64,000 nt of DNA. Origin: Desulforamulus profundi. Its GTDB lineage: Bacteria; Bacillota_B; Desulfotomaculia; Desulfotomaculales; Desulfotomaculaceae. The position numbers were made by a program, and so were the translations under genes. The stretch lies in the NCBI RefSeq assembly GCF_002607855.1, contig NZ_AWQQ01000049.1:1-64000 (forward strand), written 5' to 3'. Under the pieces are notes generated by a model, which saw nothing but the letters and a program-made list of their open reading frames with translations, did no database searches and was not told the origin of the DNA. Positions 54,679 through 63,915 of this stretch are shown piece by piece (positions within the stretch are counted from its first letter, which is position 1; each line of letters starts with the position of its first letter).

Positions 54679-55677
54679 ATGTCTGCTGCTACAGTAGGGA
54701 TACCACGGGCGTTAGCCTATTATTTATACTTCCCCAGATGGCGTGCTTTTTTGAATGAATTGGGCGTAAATGTTGTCACCTCAGGTTTAAGTAACAGACA
54801 GATGCTTGACGACGGTGTCAAGGAAGCACTGGCGGAAGCATGTGTCCCTATTAAGCTTTATTATGGTCATGTCCTTTCTCTTAAGGATAAGGCAGATTAT
54901 ATATTTATTCCCAGGCTGTACTGTCTGAACAGTCAAACCCTTTACTGCCCAAAATTTTTAGGTTTGCCGGACATGATTAAACACAGCCTGAGTCATTTGC
55001 CTCCGGTCATCGACACCATGTTTAACAACCGTTCTAAAGGATTTCTGGCCAGGCGGACTGAATTGGCCAAGTCCTTCTTTGAATTGGGCAGTAAATTCAC
55101 CAATGATAAACTAAAAATTCTTAAGGCCTTTTATCGTTCATTAACTACCGAACACCGGTATCTGGAGTTATTGCAATCCGGTCTGCTGCCCAACCAGGCC
55201 ATTACCGTTTTGGGCGGGGCGAAAAATACTGACACTGTTTATGCCGAAGGCTCTCTTAAGTTTGCCGTCTTGGGTTATCCCTACCATCTTTACGATGATT
55301 TTATTAATGTCGGGGTTCTAACCAAGCTGCGCCGCCTGGGCGTTCAGGTGGTAACCACAGAGAATTTGTCGCCGGCGGTATTGGTCAGACAGAAGCACCA
55401 GTACCCCAAAGACATGTTCTGGACCTTTAGCGACCGGGCCTTTCGCTCTGCCCTTCACTTCTTTCAGGAAGGCCGGGTGGATGGTGTTATTTATGTTACC
55501 GCCTTTGGCTGTGGGCCTGATGCGATGGTTTACCGGATGATTGAAATGGAATCCAAGAAGTACCCGCATATTCCCTTTATGATTTTGATGATTGACGAGC
55601 ACAGCGGAGAGGCTGGCATATCCACCAGACTGGAAGCCTTTACAGATATGGTAAGACGCAGAAAAAAGGGGGTCTAG
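54679..55677 (+). CDS. Acyl-CoA dehydratase activase-related protein (DUF2229 type), paralogue 1
   Basis: A 332-aa protein beginning TVGIPRALAYYLYFPRWRAF, with ACVPIKLYYGHVLSLKDKAD, FIPRLYCLNSQTLYCPKFLG, VTAFGCGPDAMVYRMIEME and LMIDEHSGEAGISTRLEAFT. These are the hallmarks of the DUF2229/HgdB-like proteins that accompany 2-hydroxyacyl-CoA dehydratase activases. It carries conserved cysteines that may bind an Fe-S cluster. AAGGAGGGCATGGA precedes the ATG. It forms an operon with the next two genes. Confidence 0.85.
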   Translation: MSAATVGIPRALAYYLYFPRWRAFLNELGVNVVTSGLSNRQMLDDGVKEALAEACVPIKLYYGHVLSLKDKADYIFIPRLYCLNSQTLYCPKFLGLPDMIKHSLSHLPPVIDTMFNNRSKGFLARRTELAKSFFELGSKFTNDKLKILKAFYRSLTTEHRYLELLQSGLLPNQAITVLGGAKNTDTVYAEGSLKFAVLGYPYHLYDDFINVGVLTKLRRLGVQVVTTENLSPAVLVRQKHQYPKDMFWTFSDRAFRSALHFFQEGRVDGVIYVTAFGCGPDAMVYRMIEMESKKYPHIPFMILMIDEHSGEAGISTRLEAFTDMVRRRKKGV

Positions 55678-55680
55678 TGG

Positions 55681-56784
55681 ATGCTGAAAGTGACTTTTCC
55701 CCGCATGGGCCATTCCTATATTGCCTTTAAAATGCTGATGGAGGAAATGGGCAATGAAGTAATTGTTCCCCCCGGCCCAGCAAAAAACCCTGGACCTGGG
55801 GGTCCAACATGCTCCGGAGTTTGCCTGCTTGCCCTTTAAAATCCTGCTGGGCACTTATTTAGAAACCATCGAGATGGGCGCCAACACCCTGGTTACTTCC
55901 GGCGGACACGGACCCTGCAGGCCGGTTTGTATGCCCAGGTCCACCACAGGATTATTGAGGACTTGGGACATAAGGTAAATATGGTTTGTTTTGAAGCGCC
56001 GCTCCGGCACCCCATCGACTTTTTGAAAAAGGTTAACTTCCTTAACAGCGCCAGGCTGTCTTACCGGGCGGTCTACCAGGCCATTAAAAAGGGCTGGCAC
56101 AAGCTGAAGGCATTGGATAACGTGGAGAAACTGACCCACAAAATTCGACCCAGAGAACTGGTGGCCGGCACCACTTCCAAGGTGTACCACAAGGCCCAGC
56201 TCTGGCTGGACAAGGCGAAAACCTACGGGCAAATCGATGAAGCTTATAACGAATCCGTCAAGGCGCTGAACAGCATTCCCCAGGACCCTGACCGTATGGT
56301 TTTAAAGGTAGGCATGATCGGGGAAATTTACGTTCTCCTGGAGCCGGCCAGCAATCAGGAAATTGAAGAAATTCTGGGTAATTTGGGTGTAGAAGTGGAA
56401 CGGTCCATGTTTTTAACGGGCTGGACCAGGGACAATTTGAACAAAAACAGTGAAGATGTGGTGACCTGCCATGAAGCGGCAAAATCCTGGATCCCGGTGG
56501 CCATCGGGGGACACGGTCAGGACTCGGTGGGACACACGGTGCTTTATGCCCAGCGTGGTTTTGACGGGGTGGTTCAACTGGCCCCCTTCACTTGTATTCC
56601 GGAAATCGTTTCCAAAACAGTCTTAACAAAGGTAAGCCGTAAGTATGACATTCCGGTCCTTACGTTCTTTTTGGATGAACAAACAGGCAAGGCCGGGATG
56701 GCCACCCGTTTGGAGGCCTTTGTGGATTTGTTAAAAAGAAAAAAACTTGCACGCCTGGATACCCATCCGGCTGTAACGAGTTAG
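55681..56784 (+). CDS. Acyl-CoA dehydratase activase-related protein, paralogue 2 (three 1-nt frameshifts)
   Basis: The restored length is about 368 aa, starting MLKVTFPRMGHSYIAFKMLM. Bases are missing in the C6 run (about 55770), the A6 run (about 55784) and AGGCC (about 55920). Restored, it reads KKTLDLGVQHAPEFACLPFK, ILLGTYLETIEMGANTLVTS and GGHGPCRAGLYAQVHHRIIE, continuing to LAPFTCIPEIVSKTVL and FFLDEQTGKAGMATRLEAFV. The cysteines fit an Fe-S site. It is co-transcribed with paralogue 1 and the ATPase activase. Confidence 0.85.
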
Positions 56785-56793
56785 GAGTAATGT

Positions 56794-57753
56794 ATGAAGG
56801 CTTATTTAGGAATAGACGTTGGCTCCGTAAGTACAAACATTGTTATCGTTACAGAACAAAATGAAGTGGTCACTTCCTTATATCTCCGGACCAGGGGTCG
56901 TCCCATCGAGGCGCTGCAGGCGGGTTTAAAGGAGGCTGCCGCAGAAATTCCCTCCGACCTTGAAATCTCCGGGGTCGGTACCACCGGCAGCGGGCGCTTT
57001 TTGGCCGGTGTGATGGTGGGTGCGGATGTCATTAAAAACGAAATCACCGCCCATGCAGTGGCCGCTTCACTGGTCGAACCCAACGTGCAAACGGTGCTGG
57101 AGATCGGCGGCCAGGATTCCAAGATTATTATTCTGAGAAACGGCGTGGTTACAGACTTTGCCATGAACACCGTCTGTGCGGCAGGCACCGGCTCTTTTTT
57201 GGACCAGCAGGCTTCCCGGTTGAGCATTCCCATTCAGGAATTCGGCGGTCTGGCTTTAAAATCCACCTCCTCCGTCAGGATTGCGGGACGGTGTACGGTT
57301 TTTGCGGAATCCGATATGATTCACAAGCAGCAAATGGGGCACCGGGTGGAAGACATCATTAACGGCCTCTGCGAAGCTTTGGTCCGCAACTATTTAAACA
57401 ACGTAGGCAAAGGCAAGGAGATCCTGCCCCCAATCCTGTTCCAGGGAGGGGTTGCTGCCAATGAGGGTATTAAGGCTGCCTTTGAAAGGGCCCTTGGCTT
57501 TGATGTACAGGTGCCCAAGCATTACAACGTGATGGGAGCCCTGGGCGCCGCCCAGCTGGCCAGGGAGGAACTGAGCCGGGGCGGTAAGACAAAGTTTAAG
57601 GGCTTTGATGTAACCAGCCTCTCTTATAAAACCCGCAGCTTTGAATGCAACGACTGCTCCAACCTCTGCGAGATTGTTGAAGTATTGGAAAATGACGCCA
57701 CCATTGGCCGCTGGGGTTCCCGTTGCGGCAAGTGGGAGATTGCAGATTTATAA
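56794..57753 (+). CDS. Acyl-CoA dehydratase activase (HgdC/BcrD family ATPase)
   Basis: A 319-aa ASKHA ATPase. The phosphate motifs are YLGIDVGSVSTNIVIV and LEIGGQDSKII. The helix-cluster-helix is NTVCAAGTGSFLDQQASRL followed by RCTVFAESDMIH, where the two Cys (VCAAG and GRCTV) bind the shared 4Fe-4S cluster between subunits. PPILFQGGVAANEGIKAAFE completes it, and the tail has ECNDCSNLCEI. It injects low-potential electrons into a radical dehydratase. The dehydratase alpha/beta subunits are not in the window. Confidence 0.92.
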   Translation: MKAYLGIDVGSVSTNIVIVTEQNEVVTSLYLRTRGRPIEALQAGLKEAAAEIPSDLEISGVGTTGSGRFLAGVMVGADVIKNEITAHAVAASLVEPNVQTVLEIGGQDSKIIILRNGVVTDFAMNTVCAAGTGSFLDQQASRLSIPIQEFGGLALKSTSSVRIAGRCTVFAESDMIHKQQMGHRVEDIINGLCEALVRNYLNNVGKGKEILPPILFQGGVAANEGIKAAFERALGFDVQVPKHYNVMGALGAAQLAREELSRGGKTKFKGFDVTSLSYKTRSFECNDCSNLCEIVEVLENDATIGRWGSRCGKWEIADL

Positions 57754-57767
57754 CAAAAAGCAAAGAT

Positions 57768-57795
57768 GGCTACGCAGAAATGCATAGCCGTTTTT
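57768..57795 (+). terminator. Bidirectional terminator between the activase and histidine kinase genes
   Basis: GGCTACGCA-GAAA-TGCATAGCC with TTTTT downstream on the plus strand. Confidence 0.85.
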
Positions 57796-57806
57796 CTTTG
57801 ATTCAT

Positions 57807-59272
57807 TTATTTCGGTATGGTAAACCTGAAGGTTGTTCCCTGGCCGGGCTTGCTGGACAGGGTCACAGTGCCGCCGTGCAGTTCCACCAGTTGTTTGACA
57901 ATGGCCAGTCCAAGCCCGGTACCGCTGACGGAGCGGGAACGTGATTTGTCTACCTTGTAAAATTTGTCCCAAATAAATTTCTGTTCGCTTTCCGGGATAC
58001 CGGGGCCGTTATCCCGGACTTCGGCAATCATTTCGTGCTTGCCTTCCATTAATTTTACGAATACTTCTCCCCCACCGGGCGAAAAACACAGGGCATTTTC
58101 AATCAGGTTAATCAGTATCTGCCCCAAACGGTCCGGGTCTGCCTCCACTGGCACTGCCTGCTCCGGTGTCTCGAGTCTGAGTTGGATTTGCTTTTCTTCG
58201 GCCAACCCTTGCATTCTTTGTACCACACCGGTGAAAATGCCTGCTGCATCTACCCTTTCTTTATAAAAGTTTACCTCACCTGTCTCGATCTTTCGTAAAT
58301 CCAACAGCTCATTGGCCAGGCGTCTCAACCGCAGGGTTTCTTCCAAAATGTTGTTGAGATACTCCCTTTGTTTTGCCGGGTCTTCTATCACCCGGTCCAG
58401 CAAAGCCTCGGCATTCCCCTGGATGATGGTGAGAGGGGTTCTTAACTCGTGTGATACGCTGGCCACAAAGTCCCTCCTGGTCTCATCAACCTGGCGCAGC
58501 AGGTTGATCTTTTCTTCCAGCTCACGGGAAAGAGTGTTTAAAGAGTCCGCCAGCAAACCAATCTCGTCATCACCGGAGATGCGGACCCTCTTGCTGTAAT
58601 CTCCCCGGGCCATGGACCTGGCTACATCCTGCATTTGGAGCAGCGGTCTGGACAGGGAACGGGACAACAACCAGCTAAAGAGCGCAGCCAGCAGCAGGCC
58701 AAACAGCAGGCTGTATAAACTTACTCCCTGCAGGCGCGCAGGTTGGCATCAATGGGCTGCAGGGGTGTACTGACGGCCACCGCACCGATCACTGAACGGT
58801 CTTTTTCGATGGGGACCGCCACGGTAATGACCTCCGTTTTAAACATGGGATGAAGGCCCCGGTAAACAACCGACCGGCCGGCCAGCACCTCATCCATATC
58901 CACCTGGGAGAACTGCTCCCACATGCCATGCCCGAATCCCTGGGGTCCCATTCCCATGCCGTGCATCATGCCTCGGGACCAACCGCCGCCCCGGGTGCTG
59001 TAAATGATTTGGCCCTCGGTATTCAAAAGAAAAACCGTGGCCTGCAAACTGCCGGCCAGCCCGTCCAACTGCGAGTAAACCGCTTCCGTACTGCTGTCTT
59101 CCGCAATGGCGCCGGCGGCACCCCCGGCGCCATCCAGCAGCCTGTCCACCTGCTGCCGGTAATAGGTTTTCTGCAGCAGCCACAGCTGGGTCAGGGTCGC
59201 GATGCCCAGGGTCAAGAGCACCAGCAGCGCCGTGGCAAACCAGAGTTTTTTAACAATACTGCCCCGCATCAT
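57807..59272 (-). CDS. Sensor histidine kinase of an OmpR-type pair (1-nt frameshift near 58730)
   Basis: The restored length is about 488 aa. Transmembrane helix 1 (LWFATALLVLLTLGIATL) is followed by an extracytoplasmic loop rich in Gly/Met/His (GMMHGMGMGPQGFGHGM), a second helix, HAMP (ARSMARGDYSKRVRI), HisKA FVASVSHELRTPLTIIQGNA and HATPase_c with GPGIPESEQKFIWDKFYK and SGTGLGLAIVKQLVELHGG. One C missing in GCCTGC near 58730 splits it. The Met/His-rich loop could bind a metal (inference). The start overlaps the regulator stop codon by 4 nt. Confidence 0.9.
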
Positions 59273-59969
59273 TTGGGTACCTCGAATTTATAGCCCACTC
59301 CCCAGACAGTGGCAATGGTTTGTTTGAGTCCTGCTGCCGATAGTTTATCCCGCAGGCGGTTGATATGCGTATCCACGGTACGTAAATCCCCGTAAAAATC
59401 ATAACCCCAGACATTTTCCAACAGGTTCTCCCGGGAAAAGGCCCTGCCCGGCGATCTCGCCATATAAAGGAGCAAATCAAACTCCTTGGGTGTTAAGGAA
59501 ATTTCCTTCTCACTGACTTCCACTGTCCGGGAATCGGGATTGATCCTCAGGTTGGGAAAAGCCAGCATGTCCGGTGCCTTTTGGAGAGGTTCCCTTTCCG
59601 GCGCCACACGTCTTAGCACCGCTTTCACCCGGGCCACCAGTTCCCTCGGCTGAAGGGTTTAACAATGTAATCGTCCGCCCCCACCTCCAGCCCCAGGACC
59701 CTGTCGATTTCCTCTCCCTTAGCTGTTAACATAATAATAGGGATGCGAGAAAATTTGCGAATTTCCTTGCAGACAGTAAACCCGTCGGTGCCGGGCAGCA
59801 TAAGGTCCAATATAAGTAAATCGTATTGATTGTCCTTAACCTTTGTCACAACCTGACTGCCGCTGTCATGCTCGTCCACCTCAAACCCTTCTTTGACTAA
59901 ATAAACCTTCACCAAGTCCCTGATTTTCTCCTCATCATCAACCAGCAATACCTTCGGCAAGTCAACCAC
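59269..59969 (-). CDS. OmpR/PhoB-family response regulator (1-nt frameshift near 59644)
   Basis: The restored length is about 233 aa. The receiver carries VLLVDDEEKIRDLVKVYLVK, LLILDLMLPGTDGF, IIMLTAKG and DDYIVKPFSPRELVARVKAV (one C restored). The winged-helix output domain carries ISLTPKEFDLLLYMARSPG and VWGYDFYGDLRTVDTHINRL. It should bind direct repeats upstream of its targets, which are not identified. GTG at 59969 or the TTG three codons later is the start. Confidence 0.92.
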
Positions 59970-60006
59970 CTACCTATTGTTGTTTATAGCAGGTCAAAAA
60001 GCAAAA

Positions 60007-60097
60007 CCCGGCGTTTGAGAAGTGAGAAGTGAGAAGAGTAATAAAGGATTTATAAAAAATTCTCTCACCTCTAACCTCTCACCTCTCAAATACCGGG
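60007..60097. repeat. Long imperfect inverted repeat with GTGAGA units
   Basis: The left arm holds three units of the form GAGAAGTGAGAAGTGAGAA, and the right arm holds the complementary CTCTCACC...CTCTCACCTCTCA. It is closed by CCCGG (60007-60011) and CCGGG (60093-60097). The whole could fold into one stem of roughly 35-40 pairs with a short AT loop. It lies between convergent or tandem minus-strand genes and may act as a terminator or be a small mobile palindrome. Confidence 0.6.
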
Positions 60098-60114
60098 CTG
60101 CGCCTCAACTATTC

Positions 60115-61050
60115 TTAGGAATTCTGTTGGACACCGGCTGTGATGACGGCTTTGGCAACCCGTGCAGGTTTCGTTACCATATATACGCCGCCTAATATCA
60201 ACATCGCACCGATGGGATGAAAGGTTTGTAATCGCTCACCCAGCAGCAGGATGGACAGGCATGCCCCGGACAGGGGAACGATATTTTGGAAAATGGAGGC
60301 CTTTCCTGCCCCTACCCTCTTGATTCCTTCAAACCAGAAAACAAATCCCAGGGCGGAGGCCATGACAGCCAGATATCCCAAACCCACCACAGAAGTTTGT
60401 GTCACGTTGGCAAAGGGCTCCTCCGCCAGCTGTGGGATGGCTGCCAGGGTCAGCATGGCCGCCCCGATCCCCATGGCATAGGTGGTGGAAACCACCGGGG
60501 ATAACCTCTTCATAATGATTTTTCCGCCAACGGAGTAAAAACTCCAGGTCAGCGCGCTGCAGGTCAACATAATATCCCCGGGGTTAATATCCCAGGCCAG
60601 CAGCGCAGACGGCACCCCCTTGGTCACGATCACCACCACGCCGCCCAGGGATACCAGGAAACCCATAGCCTGCCTGAAATTCAAACATTCTTTCAGGACC
60701 AGAGCGGATAAAATAGCCGTTAATACAGGTCCGCAGGCTACCAGCAAGGAGCCATCCATCGCTGCCGATATCCTAAGACCATTAAAAAACAGGATATTAT
60801 AAAGAAAAATACCAGAGAAACCAAGAAAGATCAAGACAGGCCAATCCTGCAGCGAAACCCTGGCTTTCCCCCTCTCCTTCCAGAGCATAAAGGGAATCAA
60901 GCATAAAAAGGCCAACCAAAAACGGGCCACCGCGGCCACCAGAGGATGCAATTCCGTAACCACCATCTTGGCTGCCACAAAGGCCCCTCCCCAGGCAACG
61001 GTAGCCAGGGTCAACATAAAATAACTGATGATATTTCCCCTACCGGTCAA
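60115..61050 (-). CDS. EamA/DMT-family transporter
   Basis: A 311-aa protein with ten predicted membrane helices in two EamA repeats. MLTLATVAWGGAFVAAKMVV begins repeat 1 and LTCSALTWSFYSVGGKIIMK begins repeat 2. MDGSLLVACGPVLTAILSAL and GKASIFQNIVPLSGACLSIL are the matching fourth-helix motifs. It exports or imports small metabolites, with the substrate unpredictable. Confidence 0.92.
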   Translation of the reverse strand: MTGRGNIISYFMLTLATVAWGGAFVAAKMVVTELHPLVAAVARFWLAFLCLIPFMLWKERGKARVSLQDWPVLIFLGFSGIFLYNILFFNGLRISAAMDGSLLVACGPVLTAILSALVLKECLNFRQAMGFLVSLGGVVVIVTKGVPSALLAWDINPGDIMLTCSALTWSFYSVGGKIIMKRLSPVVSTTYAMGIGAAMLTLAAIPQLAEEPFANVTQTSVVGLGYLAVMASALGFVFWFEGIKRVGAGKASIFQNIVPLSGACLSILLLGERLQTFHPIGAMLILGGVYMVTKPARVAKAVITAGVQQNS

Positions 61051-61340
61051 GAATCATTCACCTGCCAAAATTTTGTTATCAAAAGATTATAGTACTATAA
61101 TAACACAAAGATATTGAATGGAATTAAGAAAAATTAAAACATCACCTTAAGCACTGGCTCGCTGGTATGACAAATATTTTTGTCATTATTTAAACAAAAC
61201 TCAAAAACAGACTTATTTAAAGGAATTTTTTAGGTTATTGTAATTAATTAGTAATTGTGGCATAGTAGGATATAATTAATAATGGTGTGATATTATACAT
61301 TTATCTCGTGTAGTGATAAAAATATACAGGAGGCGATATG

Positions 61341-62099
61341 ATGAAAACAATCATGGTACACAGTATTCACCGGGGTGAAGGAAAAACGAAAGTAGCCAAG
61401 GAATTGGCAGGTTATACGCAATTGCAGGGAAATAAAGTTCTTCTGGCCGACCTGGATTTCATTACCGACCCACACAGCCGGGCTCTGGGCCTGCCCAGTT
61501 CCCCCAACCTGGAAGACCTGCTGAAGGACATTGATGCGGAAGCGGAAAAAAATCCTTATTTCGCCATTAACTTCAGTGAAGATAAACTGAGAAGCTATTT
61601 ACTGACCCACAACACCGGCCTGAAAGTACTGTCCAGTGAAAACGCCAAAGAACTGGCCGAGAATGAAGAAATTGCCCATAAGATAAGGACTGTGGTACGA
61701 AACCTCAAGCAGCTGCCCTATGATATGCTGGTGATCGATACAGACAGCAGCAACCGGGATTATAACCAGGTCATCTTAGAAGAAGCTGACCATGTGCTGA
61801 TTGTTATGGATAACTTCAGATACAACGTAAAGGACCTGATCCTCTACTTGCATAAATTACAAAATATGGGTTACTCCACAGAAAACTTTAAAATTGTCTT
61901 AAACAAGGTGCCGGACCCCATTCAGGTTACCATTGATGAAATCGAGAAGGATTCCGGCCTGCCGGTCATCGGCATTGTGCCGGTTCTGGATAAAACCTAC
62001 CACCCCTCCCCGGAAACTGAAAATATTTACCTGAATGTGGCGGACCCCAAAAACGTTGATTTTATCAATGCCATTAAGCAGATCGTGGCCGTTTTATAG
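61341..62099 (+). CDS. MinD/ParA-like P-loop ATPase
   Basis: A 252-aa protein. The N-terminal nucleotide loop HSIHRGEGKTKVAKELAGYT replaces the usual KGGxGKT with HRGEGKT, so the deviant-Walker signature lysine is absent. VLLADLDFITDPHSRALGLP (motif A-prime), YDMLVIDTDSSNRDYNQVIL (Walker B) and KIVLNKVPDP follow. It lacks the C-terminal amphipathic membrane helix of MinD and resembles TadZ/CpaE-type or chromosomal ParA-like proteins. Of two in-frame ATGs (61338 and 61341), the second has better spacing from GGAGG. Confidence 0.8.
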   Translation: MKTIMVHSIHRGEGKTKVAKELAGYTQLQGNKVLLADLDFITDPHSRALGLPSSPNLEDLLKDIDAEAEKNPYFAINFSEDKLRSYLLTHNTGLKVLSSENAKELAENEEIAHKIRTVVRNLKQLPYDMLVIDTDSSNRDYNQVILEEADHVLIVMDNFRYNVKDLILYLHKLQNMGYSTENFKIVLNKVPDPIQVTIDEIEKDSGLPVIGIVPVLDKTYHPSPETENIYLNVADPKNVDFINAIKQIVAVL

Positions 62100-62108
62100 T
62101 TTCCGAGC

Positions 62109-62145
62109 AAAATCAGGGTACACCTCCCGGTGCACCCTGATTTTT
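62109..62145 (+). terminator. Terminator after the MinD-like ATPase gene
   Basis: AAAATCAGGGT / ACCCTGATTTTT, with an inner stem ACACC / GGTGC, suitable for both convergent genes. Confidence 0.9.
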
Positions 62146-62167
62146 GCGATCGTTAAGTCCTGTCCTA

Positions 62168-63543
62168 TTACCAGCCGAAGAGACTGCTGACTTTACTGAA
62201 AAATCGTACCAGAGGCCGGTTCAGTTTTGCTTCCAACTCGTGTTTTTCAGCCTGCACCCGGCTCAGTTCCTGCTGGGTTAAACGGAGGGATTTCTGCAGG
62301 TCTTCTCCACCCTCCAGAGCCTCCTTCAGATCGTTGCTGAGCGTATTGATGTCCCTCTGCAGCTTGCGCTCTTCAATACTGGCCAGCTCTTGATATTTTT
62401 CAATTTTTTGTTTTAGCTCTACGATTTCAGTCTGCAGTTCTGCCACCCTGGTGCTGTAGCGTTCCTTCAACTCAGCCAGCCGGGCCTTATTTTCCCGGTC
62501 CCGTTCCTTGTATTGTTGGAGCTTGGAAAACAAGCCTTCCAAACCGGTTTGATTTTTTTCGGCCAATTCTTTTAACCTTGCGCTTTCGTTTTCCATCTCC
62601 TTGCATTTGCGAACCCATAATCTGCACTGGTAGAGAATGCTGTTGGCCTTATTCTCTGTTCTCTCCAGTTCGTGCCTGTACCGTAAGATTTCCTTTTTGC
62701 GGAGGTTTAGCAGCAGGTCCTTTTCGGACAGCTGCGTTGCCAGGTGATTGTACTGTTCAACCACCGAGCCCTTTGGGCCAGTGCCGCGGCGGCTTCCCTC
62801 TGGGCTGAACCCAATTCATTTAACTGCAGCACCATTTTCTCATTCTTTTGCAGCAGTTTGGACCGGTCATTTTGCCACTGTTTCTTTTGTTTGTTTAAAA
62901 TATTTAAATACCGCTTTACCAGATCATCGTACAATGCATGGCCCTGTTGATTATAAGTCCAAACATTGCCGCTTCTTTCGAAATAGGGAAATTTGTTTAA
63001 CACTTGCTGCACGGTTGCCCTGGTGGTTTGCCGCCATTCATTGACACATTCGAAAACCTGCTGGGTGGACAGCCCCCCTTGATGCATCTTGAGCGCTTTG
63101 ATGACCAGATGCTTTAAAGAATACTGTTCTGCATCAACATTCCATTCGGTCAACCCCCAACTACCGTTATCCAATTGGACAAACCGCCCGTCCGGCATTA
63201 AAGCAGCCTCTTCGGCCAATTTCCGCACTCTCTTCTTTCTGGCCACAGGATTGGTTACCACCTGGCGCAGCCCGATAGGCTGCTGGCGTTTGATTAACAT
63301 TTGATAAAAGTGATCGTTTTCGGGATAACCCTGTAATTTTAAACGCCACTTGCCGTTTTCATCGCTATAAAAGCAGGCGTGTTGTTTTAAGCACAGTTTG
63401 ATTTTTTCAATCACCTTAGCAGTTGAATAATCCTGCAGCATCTTCTTCTGTACATAGGGGGCGATTTCTTCAACGGATAATCCATCAAAGAAGAAAAGTG
63501 TCTTTTTTAAAACATCTGTTAGGGAATTAAGTTTTGTGGTCAC
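62168..63543 (-). CDS. Tandem HTH-like / coiled-coil protein (1-nt frameshift near 62773)
   Basis: The restored length is about 458 aa. Residues 1-100 and 115-205 look like two helix-turn-helix modules resembling the HARE-HTH fold (LKKTLFFFDGLSVEEIAPYV; SLKHLVIKALKMHQGGLSTQ). The rest is an almost continuous coiled coil, for example ILRYRHELERTENKANSIL and LKQKIEKYQELASIEERKLQ. One A missing near 62773 splits it; restored, it reads ALAQKGSVVEQYNHL. Such proteins could bind DNA ends or chromatin-like complexes. The function is not known. It is transcribed convergently with the MinD-like gene. Confidence 0.65.
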
Positions 63544-63915
63544 TGAACCCCATCACCTTCCTGTACTATAATTAAACGGCAAAAATAGAATTATATGCCT
63601 TTTCATACTTACTTATTCCCTTTCTCGTCGCAGTTCCCTGCCGCTTAATTGTAAAATTTTTCCTACAAGTTTCGGTGACTCTTTACAAAGGAGACTCAAA
63701 ATCAGCACCATTCCTGAGATTTCTGTCGTTACACTTGGGAAAACAAAAAGTCCTGTCAGAAAAACGTAAATTGTTTAGTATAAGAACCTCCCTAAAAAAA
63801 GGTTGCTAAATGCTTGTAAATTTAGGTACAAGTAACATATAATAAATTAAAAGGTCGTTTTTTAAACCTTAACGGTCGGTAATCCTGTCTAAGTTGTAAG
63901 TAAGGGGGGATCACG
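63544..63915 (+). promoter_or_regulatory. Intergenic region with a promoter for the gene at the right edge
   Basis: TTGTAA (63814-63819), 18 nt and TATAAT (63838-63843) form a promoter pointing right. GGTCGTTTTTTAAACCTTAACGG lies between it and the start codon (possible weak operator, not assigned), and TAAGGGGGGATCACG is the ribosome site. The rest of the 372 nt is AT-rich and shows no gene. Confidence 0.55.
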
